A model generated the notes under the pieces. It had not been told where the DNA came from and made no database searches. It saw only the letters and a program-made list of their open reading frames with translations. DNA of 64,000 nt from Micromonospora rifamycinica (GTDB lineage: Bacteria > Actinomycetota > Actinomycetes > Mycobacteriales > Micromonosporaceae), in assembly GCF_900090265.1 (NCBI RefSeq), contig NZ_LT607752.1, positions 1,178,001 to 1,242,000 of the forward strand. Direction: 5' to 3'. How positions within the stretch are numbered: position 1 is the first letter of the stretch; every line of letters begins with the position of its first letter. The position numbers were made by a program, and so were the translations under genes. This document shows, piece after piece, positions 45,156 through 55,300 of this stretch.

Positions 45156-46303
45156 GCCGGCCACCGGCCGGAGGAGGCCACCAGATGGTCGCCGGTGAAG
45201 TCGACCATCGCCACGTCGACGGTGAGCGCCGGCCCGGCGAAGCGGCGCAGCACCTGCCGGACCCGGCCGCAGAGCAGGTCACCGGCGGGACGCAGCAGGC
45301 CGGCGGCCTCCCACAGCTCGTACGCGTGCCGCCCGGTGTTCGCCGCGACCACCGCCGCCACCAGGTCGGCGTCGCCACCGGCCTCGGCGGTCACCGCACC
45401 GAGCAGCGACAGGTCCACCTTCGACCGGGTGTAGTGGGTCATCAGGATGCCGGCGGCGAGCTTCGCCAGCTTGCCGGCCATCCCGACGAAGACCACCCCG
45501 GTCATCGCGTCGCCGACGGCGGCGGTGACGGCCGCGCCGGTGAAGTCGCCGACCTCGACGAAACACACCTCGGGCAGCTCCGGCAGCAACGCGCGGGCGG
45601 CCCGTTCGGTGCGCCCACCGGTGCACAGCACCACGGTCCGCTGGCCCTGGGCGGCCATCACGTGCACCGCCTGCACCACGCTGGCCCGCCAGGAGGCGGT
45701 GGAGAACGGCCGGACGATCCCGGTGGTGCCGAGGATCGAGATGCCGCCGACGATGCCGAGCCGCCGGTTGGTGGTCTTGCGGGCCATCACCTCGCCGTCC
45801 GGGACGCTGATCACCACCCGGACCCCCACCTCGGTCAGGTCGACCACCTCGGCGACGGCCTGGCCGATCATCCGCCGGGGCGTGTCGTTGATGGCCGGCC
45901 CACCGACGGCGAGGCCGAGCCCGGGGCGGGTGACGGTGCCGACGCCCGGGCCACCGGCCAGGTCCAGGCCGGGGCGGGGCCGCCAGCCGACGGTGGCGGT
46001 GAGGTGGGCGCCGTGGGTGACGTCCGGGTCGTCCCCGGCGTCCTTGACCACCACCGCCTCTGCCGTCGGCCCGGGCCGGGCGGTCAGGTCGCAGCGGGCC
46101 ACCGGGAAGGTCACCCGCCGGCCGGCGGGCAGCCCGATCTCCACCTCCCGCTGGGGCACCCCGGTGAGCAGCGCGGTCACCGCGGCCTTCGCCGCCGCCG
46201 TCGCGCACGCGCCGGTGGTCCAGCCGGTACGCAGCGCGACCGGCCGGACCTTCGCGGTACGCGGCAGGTCCGGCTCCCGCAGCGGCGGCTCGGGGTACGT
46301 CAC
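45152..46303 (-). CDS. cbiD: cobalt-precorrin-5B C1-methyltransferase (CbiD)
   Basis: A 383-aa enzyme of the oxygen-independent pathway that methylates C1. Family signatures are LRTGWTTGACATAAAKAA near residue 25, GIVGGISILGTTGIVRPFS in the middle and GKLAKLAAGILMTHYTRSKV. GTG at 46303 forms a GTGA overlap with the cobM stop. The aerobic counterpart (CobF) is not in the window, which fits an anaerobic-type C1 methylation. Confidence 0.94.
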   Translation of the reverse strand: MTYPEPPLREPDLPRTAKVRPVALRTGWTTGACATAAAKAAVTALLTGVPQREVEIGLPAGRRVTFPVARCDLTARPGPTAEAVVVKDAGDDPDVTHGAHLTATVGWRPRPGLDLAGGPGVGTVTRPGLGLAVGGPAINDTPRRMIGQAVAEVVDLTEVGVRVVISVPDGEVMARKTTNRRLGIVGGISILGTTGIVRPFSTASWRASVVQAVHVMAAQGQRTVVLCTGGRTERAARALLPELPEVCFVEVGDFTGAAVTAAVGDAMTGVVFVGMAGKLAKLAAGILMTHYTRSKVDLSLLGAVTAEAGGDADLVAAVVAANTGRHAYELWEAAGLLRPAGDLLCGRVRQVLRRFAGPALTVDVAMVDFTGDHLVASSGRWPA

Positions 46304-47127
46304 GGTGCCGCGTCCTCCGCGGCGGCACGGGACCGGCGCAGCTCGGCGCGGGCGGTCGGCTCGGCCCGGCGGAAGGTGTGGAAGTGCCCGGGGTGGTAGA
46401 GGTGGGAGCGGGTGCCGCTGGCGGCGAGCGCCGGTCCGACCAGGAACAGGGTGTGCTTCCACAGCCGGTGTTCCTTGACGGTGGCCGCCAGGTCGCCGAG
46501 CGCGCACCGCACCACCAGCTCGTCCGGCCAGGTCGCCTGGTAGGCCACCACGACCGGGGTGTCGGCCGGGTAGCCCCCGGCCAGCAGTTCCGTCTGGGCC
46601 TGCCCGGCACGGGCGGCGGAGAGGAACAGCGCCATGGTGGTGCCGTGCCGGGCGAAGTCGCGGACCCGCTCCCCCGCCGGCATCGGCGTCTTGCCCCCCT
46701 CCAGCCGGGTGAGGATCACCGACTGGGCCACCTCGGGGATGGTCAGCTCCCGGCCGACGATCGCGGCGACGGCGGTGAACGAGGAGACTCCGGGGACGAT
46801 CTCCACGGCCAGGTCGAGGGCGAGGCACAGGTCGAGCTGTTCCTGCACGGCACCCCAGAGCGCCGGGTCGCCGGAGTGGATCCGGGCCACGGTGAGCCGG
46901 TCGGCGGCGGCCCGCCGGTACAGCGGCAGCACCCCCTCGATCGGCAGCTGCGACGAGTCGACGATCTCGGCGTCGGGGCGGGCGTGGGCCAGCACGTCGG
47001 CGTGCACCAGGCTGGCCGCCCAGACCACCACGTCGGCGGCGGCGATCACCCGGGCGGCGCGCAGGGTGAGCAGGTCGGCGGCGCCGGGCCCGGCCCCCAC
47101 GAACCACACTTTTCCGGTGGGCGTCAC
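46300..47127 (-). CDS. cobM: precorrin-4 C11-methyltransferase (CobM/CbiF)
   Basis: A 275-aa tetrapyrrole methylase. VWFVGAGPGAADLLTLRAAR (residues about 7-26) is the glycine-rich SAM loop; RIHSGDPALWGAVQEQL and VPGVSSFTAVAAIVGRELT are CobM hallmarks. The GTG at 47127 has GGAGG 6 nt upstream and overlaps the cobI stop. The C-terminal 30 residues are Ala/Arg-rich. Confidence 0.94.
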   Translation of the reverse strand: MTPTGKVWFVGAGPGAADLLTLRAARVIAAADVVVWAASLVHADVLAHARPDAEIVDSSQLPIEGVLPLYRRAAADRLTVARIHSGDPALWGAVQEQLDLCLALDLAVEIVPGVSSFTAVAAIVGRELTIPEVAQSVILTRLEGGKTPMPAGERVRDFARHGTTMALFLSAARAGQAQTELLAGGYPADTPVVVAYQATWPDELVVRCALGDLAATVKEHRLWKHTLFLVGPALAASGTRSHLYHPGHFHTFRRAEPTARAELRRSRAAAEDAAP

Positions 47128-47963
47128 AGTTTTCCTCCCCGCCCGTCCCGGCGGGCCGGGACCAGCAGCGTCGACAGGTACGGCAGGTCGCCGTCGGCCG
47201 GCCCGACCGGTCCGACCCACTCGTCGGGCAGGCCGAGGCCCCGACCGAGCACCGCGTCGTCGAGCCGGTCGTGCCGGCGCAGCTCGTCGACGAGTTCCCG
47301 GTGCCGACGCCAGCCCTTGTAGACCACGACGGTGCCCGGACCGGCGAGGGCGTCGGTGACCAGCTCCGGGCCGGCGGTGGCGGGCAGCAGGGTCAGCGGC
47401 TCCCGCCCCTGGCAGAGCGGGACGCCGCTGCGGGCGGCCAGCTCCTGCATGGCGGTGACGCCCGGCACGGTCCGCACCCGTACCGCCGGCTGCAGGGCGC
47501 GGACGCCGTCGGCCAGGTACGTGAAGGTGGAGTAGACGTTGGGGTCGCCGATGGTGGCGAAGGCGACCGACCGGGCGCCCGCGTCGATCGCGTCGACGAC
47601 GGCGCGGGCGGCCGCGTCCCAGGCGGCCTCCCGGCGCGCGGTCACCCCGCCCCGGTCGTCGAGGGCGAACGGCAGCCGGCGCAGCCGGTCCGCCGGCACG
47701 TGCGCGCGGACCGTCGTCTCGGCCCGGCCGGGGGGCGTGGCCGGGTCCGCCGCCAGCCGGTCCAGCACCGGTACGACCACCAGGTCGGCCTCGGCCAGCA
47801 CCCGCACCGCCCGGAGGGTGAGCAGTTCCGGGTCACCCGGCCCGACCCCCACCCCGGTCAGCGTGGCGGGCGGCGGCGCGCTCCCCACAGCGGCGGCTTC
47901 AGCGGGCGTGCTCCCCGCACCGGCCACGTCAGCGGGCGGACGACCCGCACCGGCGGCGGTCAC
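47124..47963 (-). CDS. cobI: precorrin-2 C20-methyltransferase (CobI/CbiL)
   Basis: A 279-aa tetrapyrrole methylase. After an Ala/Pro-rich N-terminus of about 30 residues comes LTGVGVGPGDPELLTLRAVR, then FATIGDPNVYSTFTYL and VRTVPGVTAMQELAARSGV, typical of CobI. It adds the C20 methyl, the first committed corrinoid methylation. GTG at 47963 with GTGA overlap of the cobB stop. The 48-bp N-terminal Ala-rich stretch is mildly repetitive. Confidence 0.93.
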   Translation of the reverse strand: MTAAGAGRPPADVAGAGSTPAEAAAVGSAPPPATLTGVGVGPGDPELLTLRAVRVLAEADLVVVPVLDRLAADPATPPGRAETTVRAHVPADRLRRLPFALDDRGGVTARREAAWDAAARAVVDAIDAGARSVAFATIGDPNVYSTFTYLADGVRALQPAVRVRTVPGVTAMQELAARSGVPLCQGREPLTLLPATAGPELVTDALAGPGTVVVYKGWRRHRELVDELRRHDRLDDAVLGRGLGLPDEWVGPVGPADGDLPYLSTLLVPARRDGRGGKL

Positions 47964-49306
47964 CGGGCCGCCGCCTCGACCAGCCGGCGAGCGGCCCGGG
48001 GGTGACCCGCCCAGTGGGTGTGCAGGTAGGAGGCGTGCACCTGGCCGGTGACGAAACCGTGGCCGGTGCCGTCCCAGTGCCAGGCGGGCCGGTCGCCGTG
48101 CCCGGGGTCGGTGACGGTGCGGTGGAACTCGTGGCCGCGTACCGGCTCACCGGCCGGGTGGACCGGGGAGTCGGTGGCGGCGACCGCCTCGCGGTAGCCG
48201 AGGGTGAGCCGGCCGGTCATCCGGGCGTGGTGGTCGAGCCGGCCGCACATCGGCACCCCGTCCAGGGAACGGCCGAGGTAGAGCAGCCCGGCGCACTCGG
48301 CGACCACCGGTCCGGCGAAGTCGGCCAGCTCGGCGCGGAGCCCGGTGTTGGCGCTCAGCGCCTCCACGTGCACCTCGGGGAAGCCGCCACCGATGACCAC
48401 CGCCCGGGTGCCGGCGGGCAGGGCCGGATCCCGCAGCGGGTCGAACGGCGCCACCGTCGCCCCGGCCGCGGTGAGCAGTTCGGTGGTCTCGGCGTACGAG
48501 AAGGTGAAGGCCGCTCCGGCGGCGACCGCGACGACCGGACGGTCCCCGCCGGTCGGGCCGCCGACGGCCGTCACCGGATCCCAGGCGTCCACTGTCAACG
48601 GGGGTGCGCTGCGGGCCAGGGCGAGCACCGCGTCGAGGTCGACGGTGGCCTCGACGAGCCCGGCGAGCGCCTCGACCACGGCCAGCGACTCCGGGGCCCG
48701 TTCGGCGACCGGCACCAGCCCCAGGTGCCGGGCCGGCGCGGCCACCTCGACGGCCCGGGTGACCGCCCCGAGCACCGGCACGTCCACCTCGGCCAGCGCG
48801 TCGCGCAGCAGGGTCTCGTGCCGGGGCGAGCCGACCCGGTTGAGGATCACCCCGCCGATCCGTACCGCCGGGTCGAAGGCGCGCATGCCGAGCACCAGCG
48901 CGGCGGCCGACCGCCCCTGCGCGGTGGTGTCCAGGACCAGCAGCACGGGCGCGTCGACCAGTGTGGCGACGTGGGCGGTGGAGGCGTACCCGGCCCGGCC
49001 GACCGCCCCGTCGTGCAGCCCCATCACCCCTTCGACCACCGCGACGTCGGCGGGGACGGGGACGCTCGCGCCGTGCCGCAGCAGCGGGACGACCAACTCC
49101 TCGCCGACCAGCCACGGGTCCAGGTTGCGGCCGGGACGACCGGCGGCGAGCGCGTGGTACCCGGGGTCGATGTAGTCGGGGCCGACCTTGTGCGGGCTGA
49201 CCGCGAGACCCCGACGGCGCAGCGCGGCGAGCAGACCGGTGGTCACCGTGGTCTTGCCGTGCCCACTGGCCGGGGCGGCGACCACCAGCCGCGGCAGTGC
49301 CGTCAC
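47960..49306 (-). CDS. cobB: cobyrinate / hydrogenobyrinate a,c-diamide synthase (CobB/CbiA)
   Basis: A 448-aa glutamine-dependent amidotransferase. Walker A-like ASGHGKTT (about residues 12-19) and VGPDYIDPGYH open the dethiobiotin-synthetase-like synthetase domain. The C-terminal glutaminase has the nucleophile region VVAECAGLLYLGRSL and RGHEFHRTV. It amidates the a and c side chains using ATP and glutamine. GTG start, GTGA overlap with the cobO stop. The longer open frame to 50077 is an out-of-frame extension. Confidence 0.94.
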   Translation of the reverse strand: MTALPRLVVAAPASGHGKTTVTTGLLAALRRRGLAVSPHKVGPDYIDPGYHALAAGRPGRNLDPWLVGEELVVPLLRHGASVPVPADVAVVEGVMGLHDGAVGRAGYASTAHVATLVDAPVLLVLDTTAQGRSAAALVLGMRAFDPAVRIGGVILNRVGSPRHETLLRDALAEVDVPVLGAVTRAVEVAAPARHLGLVPVAERAPESLAVVEALAGLVEATVDLDAVLALARSAPPLTVDAWDPVTAVGGPTGGDRPVVAVAAGAAFTFSYAETTELLTAAGATVAPFDPLRDPALPAGTRAVVIGGGFPEVHVEALSANTGLRAELADFAGPVVAECAGLLYLGRSLDGVPMCGRLDHHARMTGRLTLGYREAVAATDSPVHPAGEPVRGHEFHRTVTDPGHGDRPAWHWDGTGHGFVTGQVHASYLHTHWAGHPRAARRLVEAAAR

Positions 49307-49914
49307 CACTCGATGCCCTTCTGGCCCTTCTGGCCGGCGTCCATCGGGTGCTTGACCTTGGTCAGCTCGGCGACCAGGTCGGCCGCCCCGACCAGGCGCG
49401 GGTCGGCGTCCCGGCCGGTGATCACCACGTGCTGGAAGCCGGGTCGGTGGGTGAGGGTGTCGACCACCTCGTCGACGTCCACCCAGCCCCACTTCATCGG
49501 GTAGGTGAACTCGTCCAGGACGTACAGGCCGTAGCGCTCCGCGGCCAGGTCGCGCTGGATCTGCCGCCAGCCCTCCAGGGCGTCGGCGGCGTGGTCGGCC
49601 TCGCCGCCGCGCTGGATCCACGACCAGCCCTCGCCCATCTTGTGCCAGGCGACCGGGGCACCCTGGCCGGTGTCGGCGTGCACCTGCCCCAGTGCCCGGA
49701 AGGCGTTCTCCTCGCCGACCCGCCACTTGGCGCTCTTGACGAACTGGAACACCCCGATCGGCAGCCCGGCCGTCCAGGCCCGCAGCGCCAGGCCGAAGGC
49801 GGCGGTGGACTTCCCCTTCATCTGTCCGGTGTGGACGATGGTGAGCGGGCGGTGCCGCCGCTGTCGGGTGGTCAACCCGTCGGCGGGCACGTGCTCCGGC
49901 TTTCCCTGTGGCAT
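49303..49914 (-). CDS. cobO: cob(I)yrinic acid a,c-diamide adenosyltransferase (CobO/BtuR type)
   Basis: A 203-aa CobA/CobO-family adenosyltransferase. The P-loop is HTGQMKGKST (about residues 28-37), with VLDEFTYPMKWGWVD and HVVITGRDADPRLV later. It attaches the 5'-deoxyadenosyl group to the reduced cobalt. ATG at 49914 overlaps the stop of the chelatase subunit (TGATG); the open frame further upstream is Arg-rich shadow. Confidence 0.94.
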   Translation of the reverse strand: MPQGKPEHVPADGLTTRQRRHRPLTIVHTGQMKGKSTAAFGLALRAWTAGLPIGVFQFVKSAKWRVGEENAFRALGQVHADTGQGAPVAWHKMGEGWSWIQRGGEADHAADALEGWRQIQRDLAAERYGLYVLDEFTYPMKWGWVDVDEVVDTLTHRPGFQHVVITGRDADPRLVGAADLVAELTKVKHPMDAGQKGQKGIEW

Positions 49915-52196
49915 CAGCGCACCCTTCCGGGCGATCCGACGGTGGCGAGACCGGCCAGCGGGTCGGCGGCCACCGTGTCGAGATGGTGATGGGCCGCGCC
50001 GAGCTGGCCGGCGAGCCGGCGGGCCAGGTGCAGCCGGACCGGACCGGCCTCGCAGTCGACCACCACGCACGGCGCACCGGTGGCGGCCAGGACGGCCGCG
50101 GCCCGCGCCGACCGCTCCAGCGGCCGGGTGCCGGCGGTGGCCCGGCCGTCGGTGACCACCAGCACCAGCGGGCGCCGTCGCGGATCTCGCAGCCGCTGCA
50201 CCCGCAGCAGGTCGGCGGCGGCGAGCAACCCCTCCGCCAGCGGGGTACGCCCGCCGGTGGGCAGCTCGGCCAGTCGCGCCGAGGCGGCCAGCACCGAGGA
50301 GGTCGCCGGCAGCACCACCTGTGCGCCAGTGCCCCGGAAGGCGACCACCGCCACCGTGTCCCGGCGCTGGTAGGCGTCGGTGAGCAGGGCGAGCACCGCG
50401 CCCTTCACCGCCGACATCCGCTGCCGCGCCCCCATCGACCCGCTGGCGTCGACCACGAACAGCACCAGGTTGCCCTCGCGGCCCTCCCGGACCGCCTCCC
50501 GCAGGTCGTCGGGGCGCACCAGCAGCCGGCCCCCGCGCCGGCCCCGCCCGGCCTGGTGCGGGGCGGCGGCGCGCAGGGTCGCCGGCAGGTGCACCGCGGC
50601 GGGCCGACCGGCCGGCACCCGCGCGCCGGTGGTCCGCCCCCGCCCGGTCCGGGCCCGCGACCGCCGGCCGGGCACCCCGTCACCCACCCCCGGCGCGGTG
50701 AACAACCGGGCCGTCATCCCCCGCTGGGGTACGGCCACCGAGGACCCACCGGCCGCCGGCTCACCGGCGTCCGCGCCGCCGCCCGGCCGACCGGGCCGTC
50801 CCGCACCGCCCTCGGACCGGTCGGACCCGGCCCCGGACGGTCCCGACCACCCGTCGGCCCGGGAGTCGTCGCCCTGGTCCGGCCCACTGTCGCGGAGGTC
50901 CCGGTCGTGGGTCGACCGGTCCCCGGCGGGACGCTCGTCGGCGGTGTCCGCCGGTCCGCCGCGGTGGTCACCGCCGGCGTGCGGCCCGTCAGCGCCGGGG
51001 TACCGCCGGTCGGCACCGGGTCCACCCGGGCCGGTCCCGCCGGTCGGAGGGCCGCCCGGTCCACCCGGGCCGGAGCCGTCCGGCCCGTCGGAGGGGTCGT
51101 CCGGGCCGGACGGGCCGGTGCCGGGCGGCTCGTCGTCGGGGTACTCGTCGCGGGCCCGCTGCAACGCCTCGTCGAGGCGCTTCTCGTCCAGGCCCGGGGT
51201 GTCGAACGGGTCGCGGCGACGGCGGTGCGGCAGGGCGAGCCGGGCGGCGACCCGTACGTCGTCGGCGGTCACCCGGTCCCGGCCCTGCCAGGCGGCGTGC
51301 GCCACCGCGGTGCGGGCGGTGACGATGTCGGCGCGCATCCCGTCGACGTCGAACGCGGCACAGACCTCGGCGATCTGCCGCAGCGCGGCGTCGGGCAGCA
51401 GCACCCGGTCGAGCCGGCCCCGGGCGGCGGCGACCCGGGCGGCCACCTCGGCGTCGGCAGCGGCCCACCGGGCGGCGAACCCGGCCGGATCGGCGTCGGC
51501 GGCGAGCCGTCGGCGCACCACCTCCACCCGGACGGCCGGATCACGGCTGGCGGCCACCTCGACGGTGAGCCCGAACCGGTCCAGCAGCTGCGGACGCAGC
51601 TCCCCCTCCTCCGGGTTCATCGTGCCGACCAGCAGGAACCGGGCGGCATGGCTCACCGAGACCCCTTCCCGCTCGACGTGGCAGCGGCCCATCGCCGCGG
51701 CGTCCAGGAGCAGGTCGACCAGATGGTCGTGGAGCAGGTTCACCTCGTCGACGTAGAGCACCCCCCGGTGTGCGGCGGCGAGCAGGCCGGGCTCGAAGGC
51801 GCGTACCCCCTCGGCGAGGGCCTTCTCCAGGTCGAGCGAGCCCACCACCCGGTCCTCGGCGGCGCCGACCGGCAGCTCCACCAACCGGGCCGGCCGCCGC
51901 TCGACCGGCCCGGCCGCCGGGTGCGGGCCGTCCGGGCAGGTCGGGTCGGGGGCGGCCGGGTCGCAGCCGAACCGGCAGCCGGCGACCCGGTCCACCGGCG
52001 GGAGCAGGGCGGCCAGGGCGCGCACGGCGGTCGACTTGGCGGTCCCCTTCTCGCCCCGGACGAGCACCCCGCCGATCGCCGGGCTGACCGCGTTGAGCAG
52101 CAGCGCCAGCCGCATATCGTCCATCCCCAGCACGGCCGAGAACGGGTAGCCGCCCCCGTCACTCCGCACCCCCACAGGCTCACTCCTCGCGCTCAC
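49914..52196 (-). CDS. fused ChlI/ChlD-type chelatase ATPase subunit (putative cobaltochelatase partner of CobN)
   Basis: A 760-aa AAA+ motor plus integrin-I domain. Walker A is [10 protein letters not shown] (about residues 47-56) and Walker [11 protein letters not shown], with the sensor region [21 protein letters not shown] Gly/Pro/Asp linker (about 330-480) follows. The C-terminal von Willebrand-type domain has the MIDAS motif DASGSMG at about 583-589. It replaces the separate CobS and CobT subunits and drives CobN-mediated cobalt insertion into hydrogenobyrinate diamide. The GTG at 52196 is chosen because GGAAGGA lies upstream and the same initiation site is tandemly repeated; downstream GTG codons (about residues 8 and 10) are possible. 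Confidence 0.9.
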   Translation of the reverse strand: MSARSEPVGVRSDGGGYPFSAVLGMDDMRLALLLNAVSPAIGGVLVRGEKGTAKSTAVRALAALLPPVDRVAGCRFGCDPAAPDPTCPDGPHPAAGPVERRPARLVELPVGAAEDRVVGSLDLEKALAEGVRAFEPGLLAAAHRGVLYVDEVNLLHDHLVDLLLDAAAMGRCHVEREGVSVSHAARFLLVGTMNPEEGELRPQLLDRFGLTVEVAASRDPAVRVEVVRRRLAADADPAGFAARWAAADAEVAARVAAARGRLDRVLLPDAALRQIAEVCAAFDVDGMRADIVTARTAVAHAAWQGRDRVTADDVRVAARLALPHRRRRDPFDTPGLDEKRLDEALQRARDEYPDDEPPGTGPSGPDDPSDGPDGSGPGGPGGPPTGGTGPGGPGADRRYPGADGPHAGGDHRGGPADTADERPAGDRSTHDRDLRDSGPDQGDDSRADGWSGPSGAGSDRSEGGAGRPGRPGGGADAGEPAAGGSSVAVPQRGMTARLFTAPGVGDGVPGRRSRARTGRGRTTGARVPAGRPAAVHLPATLRAAAPHQAGRGRRGGRLLVRPDDLREAVREGREGNLVLFVVDASGSMGARQRMSAVKGAVLALLTDAYQRRDTVAVVAFRGTGAQVVLPATSSVLAASARLAELPTGGRTPLAEGLLAAADLLRVQRLRDPRRRPLVLVVTDGRATAGTRPLERSARAAAVLAATGAPCVVVDCEAGPVRLHLARRLAGQLGAAHHHLDTVAADPLAGLATVGSPGRVR

Positions 52197-52255
52197 CGTG
52201 GTCCTTCCGTTCGCGACTGCGGGGCTCGCAAACCCGGCTCACTCCTCGCGCTCAC
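52193..52255 (-). CDS. 20-codon mini-ORF in the 59-bp repeat (copy 3)
   Basis: Reads [20 protein letters not shown] then TGA. Its GTG overlaps the stop of copy 2 and its own stop overlaps the GTG of the chelatase gene (GTGA), with GGAAGGA upstream. A stable product is unlikely; it probably acts to pass ribosomes from cobN to the chelatase gene. Confidence 0.45.
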   Translation of the reverse strand: MSARSEPGLRAPQSRTEGPR

Positions 52256-52314
52256 CGTGGTCCTTCCGTTCGCGACTGCGGGGCTCGCAAACCCGGCTCA
52301 CTCCTCGCGCTCAC
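52252..52314 (-). CDS. 20-codon mini-ORF in the 59-bp repeat (copy 2)
   Basis: Same 20-residue reading as copy 3, with a GTGA overlap at both ends and the GGAAGGA site supplied by the neighbouring repeat unit. Confidence 0.45.
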   Translation of the reverse strand: MSARSEPGLRAPQSRTEGPR

Positions 52315-52373
52315 CGTGGTCCTTCCGTTCGCGACTGCGGGGCTCGCAAACCCGGCTCACTCCTCGCGCTCAC
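52311..52373 (-). CDS. 20-codon mini-ORF in the 59-bp repeat (copy 1)
   Basis: Same reading. Its GTG overlaps the cobN stop codon (GTGA), using the GGAGG inside the cobN 3' end as ribosome-binding site, and its stop overlaps the start of copy 2. Confidence 0.45.
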   Translation of the reverse strand: MSARSEPGLRAPQSRTEGPR

Positions 52374-55300
52374 TGTCGCTCCTCCAGGTCGCCCTCGGTG
52401 GCCAGGTACGTCTCGCGGAGACGGTCCAGGGTGGCGGGGTCGGGTGCGGCCCACAGGCCCCGGTCGGCGGCCTCCAGCAGCCGTTCGGTGATGCCGCGCA
52501 GCGCCCACGGGTTCGACCGTTCCAGGAACTCCCGGGTCGGCTCGTCGAACAGGTACGCCTCGGCGAGCTGCTCGTACATCCAGTCGTCGACGACGCCGGC
52601 GGTGGCGTCGTAGCCGAACAGGTAGTCCACGGTGGCGGCCAGCTCGAACGCGCCCTTGTAGCCGTGCCGGCGCATCGCGGCGATCCACTTCGGGTTGACC
52701 ACCCGGGCCCGGAACACCCGCCGGGTCTCCTCGCCGAGGGTGCGGGTGCGTACGTCGTGGGGCATCGCCGAGTCGCCCACGTAGGCGGCCGGGGCGGCCC
52801 CGGTCAGGTGCCGGACCATCGCCACCATCCCACCGTGGTACTGGAAGTAGTCGTCGGAGTCGACGATGTCGTGCTCGCGGGTGTCCTGGTTCTTGGCCGC
52901 CACCGCGATCCGGGCGAAGGAGCGTTCCATGTCGGCCCGTGCCTCCCGCCCGTCCAGCCCCCGGCCGTAGGCGTAGCCGCCCCAGACGGCGTACACCTCG
53001 GCGAGGTCGGCGTCGGTGCGCCAGCTCCGGGCGTCGATCAGCGGCAGCAGCCCCGCCCCGTACGCCCCCGGCTTGGAGCCGAAGATCCGGGCGGTGGCCC
53101 GCCGCTCGTCGCCGTGCGTGGCGAGGTCGGCGGCCACGTGCGCCCGCAGGTAGTTCTCCCCGGCCGGCTCGTCGAGGGCGGCGACCAGCCGGACGGCGTC
53201 GTCGAGCAGCGTGACGACGTGCGGGAAGGCGTCCCGGAAGAAGCCGGAGATGCGGACCGTCACGTCGACCCGGGGCCGGCCCAGCTCCGCCGTCGGCACC
53301 ACCTCGACGCCGGTGACCCGCCGCGACCGGTCGTCCCACACCGGCCGGCAGCCGAGCAGGGCCAGCACCTCGGCGATGTCGTCGCCCTGGGTCCGCATGG
53401 CGCTGGTGCCCCAGACGGTCAACCCGACCGACCGGGGGTACTCCCCGGTGTCGGCGCGGTAGCGGGCGAGCAGCGACTCGGCCAGCGCCACCCCGACGTC
53501 CCAGGCGTTGCGGCTGGGGATCGCCTTCGGGTCGACCGAGTAGAAGTTGCGGCCGGTGGGGAGCACGTTGACCAGGCCCCGGGTGGGCGACCCGGACGGC
53601 CCCGGCGGCACGAACCGGCCGGCGAGCGCACCGAGGGTGTGGGTGATCTCGTCGGTGGTGCGGTCCAGCCGGGGCACCACCTCCCGGGCGGCGAAGCGGA
53701 GCACCTCGACGACGTCGGGGCAGCCGTCACCGGTCACCTCGGCGACCACCGCGTCGGCCCGGTCGGCGTCCCACCCGAGGGTCTCCATGCCGAGGACGAG
53801 CCGCCGGGCCAGCGCCTCGATCAGGTCCACGGCGTCGGCGGCGGTGACCGCCGGCCCGTCCACGACGTCGGTCAGCGCCGCCGGCACCGCCACCCGCGCC
53901 CCGGGCTCGGCGAGCAGCGCCTGCTCGTCCAGGCCATAGCCGGCGGCGAGGGCCTGCCGCAGGCCGGGCAGGGTGCGGGTGCCGCCCCACACCTGGGGGG
54001 CGCGCAGCACGGCGAGGACGAGGTTGACCCGGGCCTCCCCGGTGGGCACCTCGGCCAGGATGTGCAGTCCGTCGCGGATCTGCACGTCCTTGACCTCGCA
54101 CAGGTAGCCGTCGAGGTGCAGCACGAAGTCGTCGAAGTCGTCGGCGGCGGGCATCGCCTCGGTGTGCAGGTCGTGGTGCAGTTCGGCGGCGCGCACCAGC
54201 TCCCAGATCTGGCCCCGGACCACCGGCACCTTCGCCGGGTCGAGCGCCTGCACGGTGGCGTACTCGTCCAGGAGCTGTTCGAGTTTCGCCAGGTCGCCGT
54301 AGGTCTCGGCGCGGGCCATCGGCGGCACCAGGTGGTCGACCACGACGGCGTGCGCCCGCCGCTTGGCCTGGGTGCCCTCGCCGGGATCGTTGACGATGAA
54401 CGGGTAGACCAGTGGCAGGTCGCCCAGCACGGCGTCGGGGGCGCAGTCGGCGGCCAGCCCGAGGCCCTTGCCGGGCAGCCACTCCAGGGTGCCGTGCTTG
54501 CCGAGGTGCACCACCGCGTCCGCGCCGAAGCCGCCGTCGGCGACGGGTGCGGCCAGCCACCGGTACGCGGCCAGGTAGTGGTGGCTGGGTGGCAGGTCGG
54601 GGTCGTGGTAGATGGCGATCGGGTTCTCGCCGAAGCCGCGTGGCGGCTGGATCAGCAGGGTGACGTTGCCGAAGCGCAGCCCGGCCAGGACGATGTCCCC
54701 GCCGTCGGTGTAGAGCCCGCCGGGTGGCTCGCCCCAGTGTTCCCGGATCCGGTCCCGCAGGTCGGCCGGCACCTGGTCGAACCAGCGCCGGTAGGTCTCC
54801 CCGGGCACCCGGGCCTCGGCGGCGGACAACTGCTCCGGGGTGAGCCACTCGACGTCGTGGCCACCGGCGGCGATCAGCGCGTGGATCAGCGCATCGCCGT
54901 CGGTGGGCGGTGGCGCGTCGCCGAGGTGGTAGCCGGCGGCGGCGAGGGCGGCGAGCAGCCGCACCGCCGAGGCCGGGGTGTCCAGCCCGACGGCGTTGCC
55001 GACCCGGGAGTGTTTCGTCGGGTAGGAGCTGAGCACGATCGCCAGCCGCCGGTCGGCGGGCCGCAGGTGGCGCAGTCGGGCCTGCCGGACGGCTATCCCG
55101 GCGACCCGGGCGGCCCGCTCGGCGTCGGCGGCGTAGACCGACAGCCCGTCGGCGTCGATCCGTTTGAACGAGAACGGCACGGTGACGATCCGGCCGTCGA
55201 ACTCGGGGATGGCCACCTGCATCGCCGCGTCCAGCGGGGAGAGCCCGGCGTCGCTGCCGGCCCACTGCTCGCGGGTGCTGGTCAGGCAGAGCGCCTGGAT

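Larger units (their letters stand above)
52177..52380. repeat. 59-bp tandem repeat (3 full copies plus a partial) between cobN and the chelatase gene
   Basis: Units beginning GGCTCACTCCTCGCGCTCA start at 52177, 52236, 52295 and 52354, an exact 59-bp period with no intervening unique DNA. The last copy is truncated where it enters cobN. On the minus strand each unit carries a GGAAGGA ribosome-binding site and a GTG start codon. Confidence 0.95.

Noticed and set aside
52177..52380. Could the 59-bp repeat array be a CRISPR?
   Set aside because: The copies are directly adjacent with no unique spacers, they carry coupled start/stop codons, and there are no cas genes.
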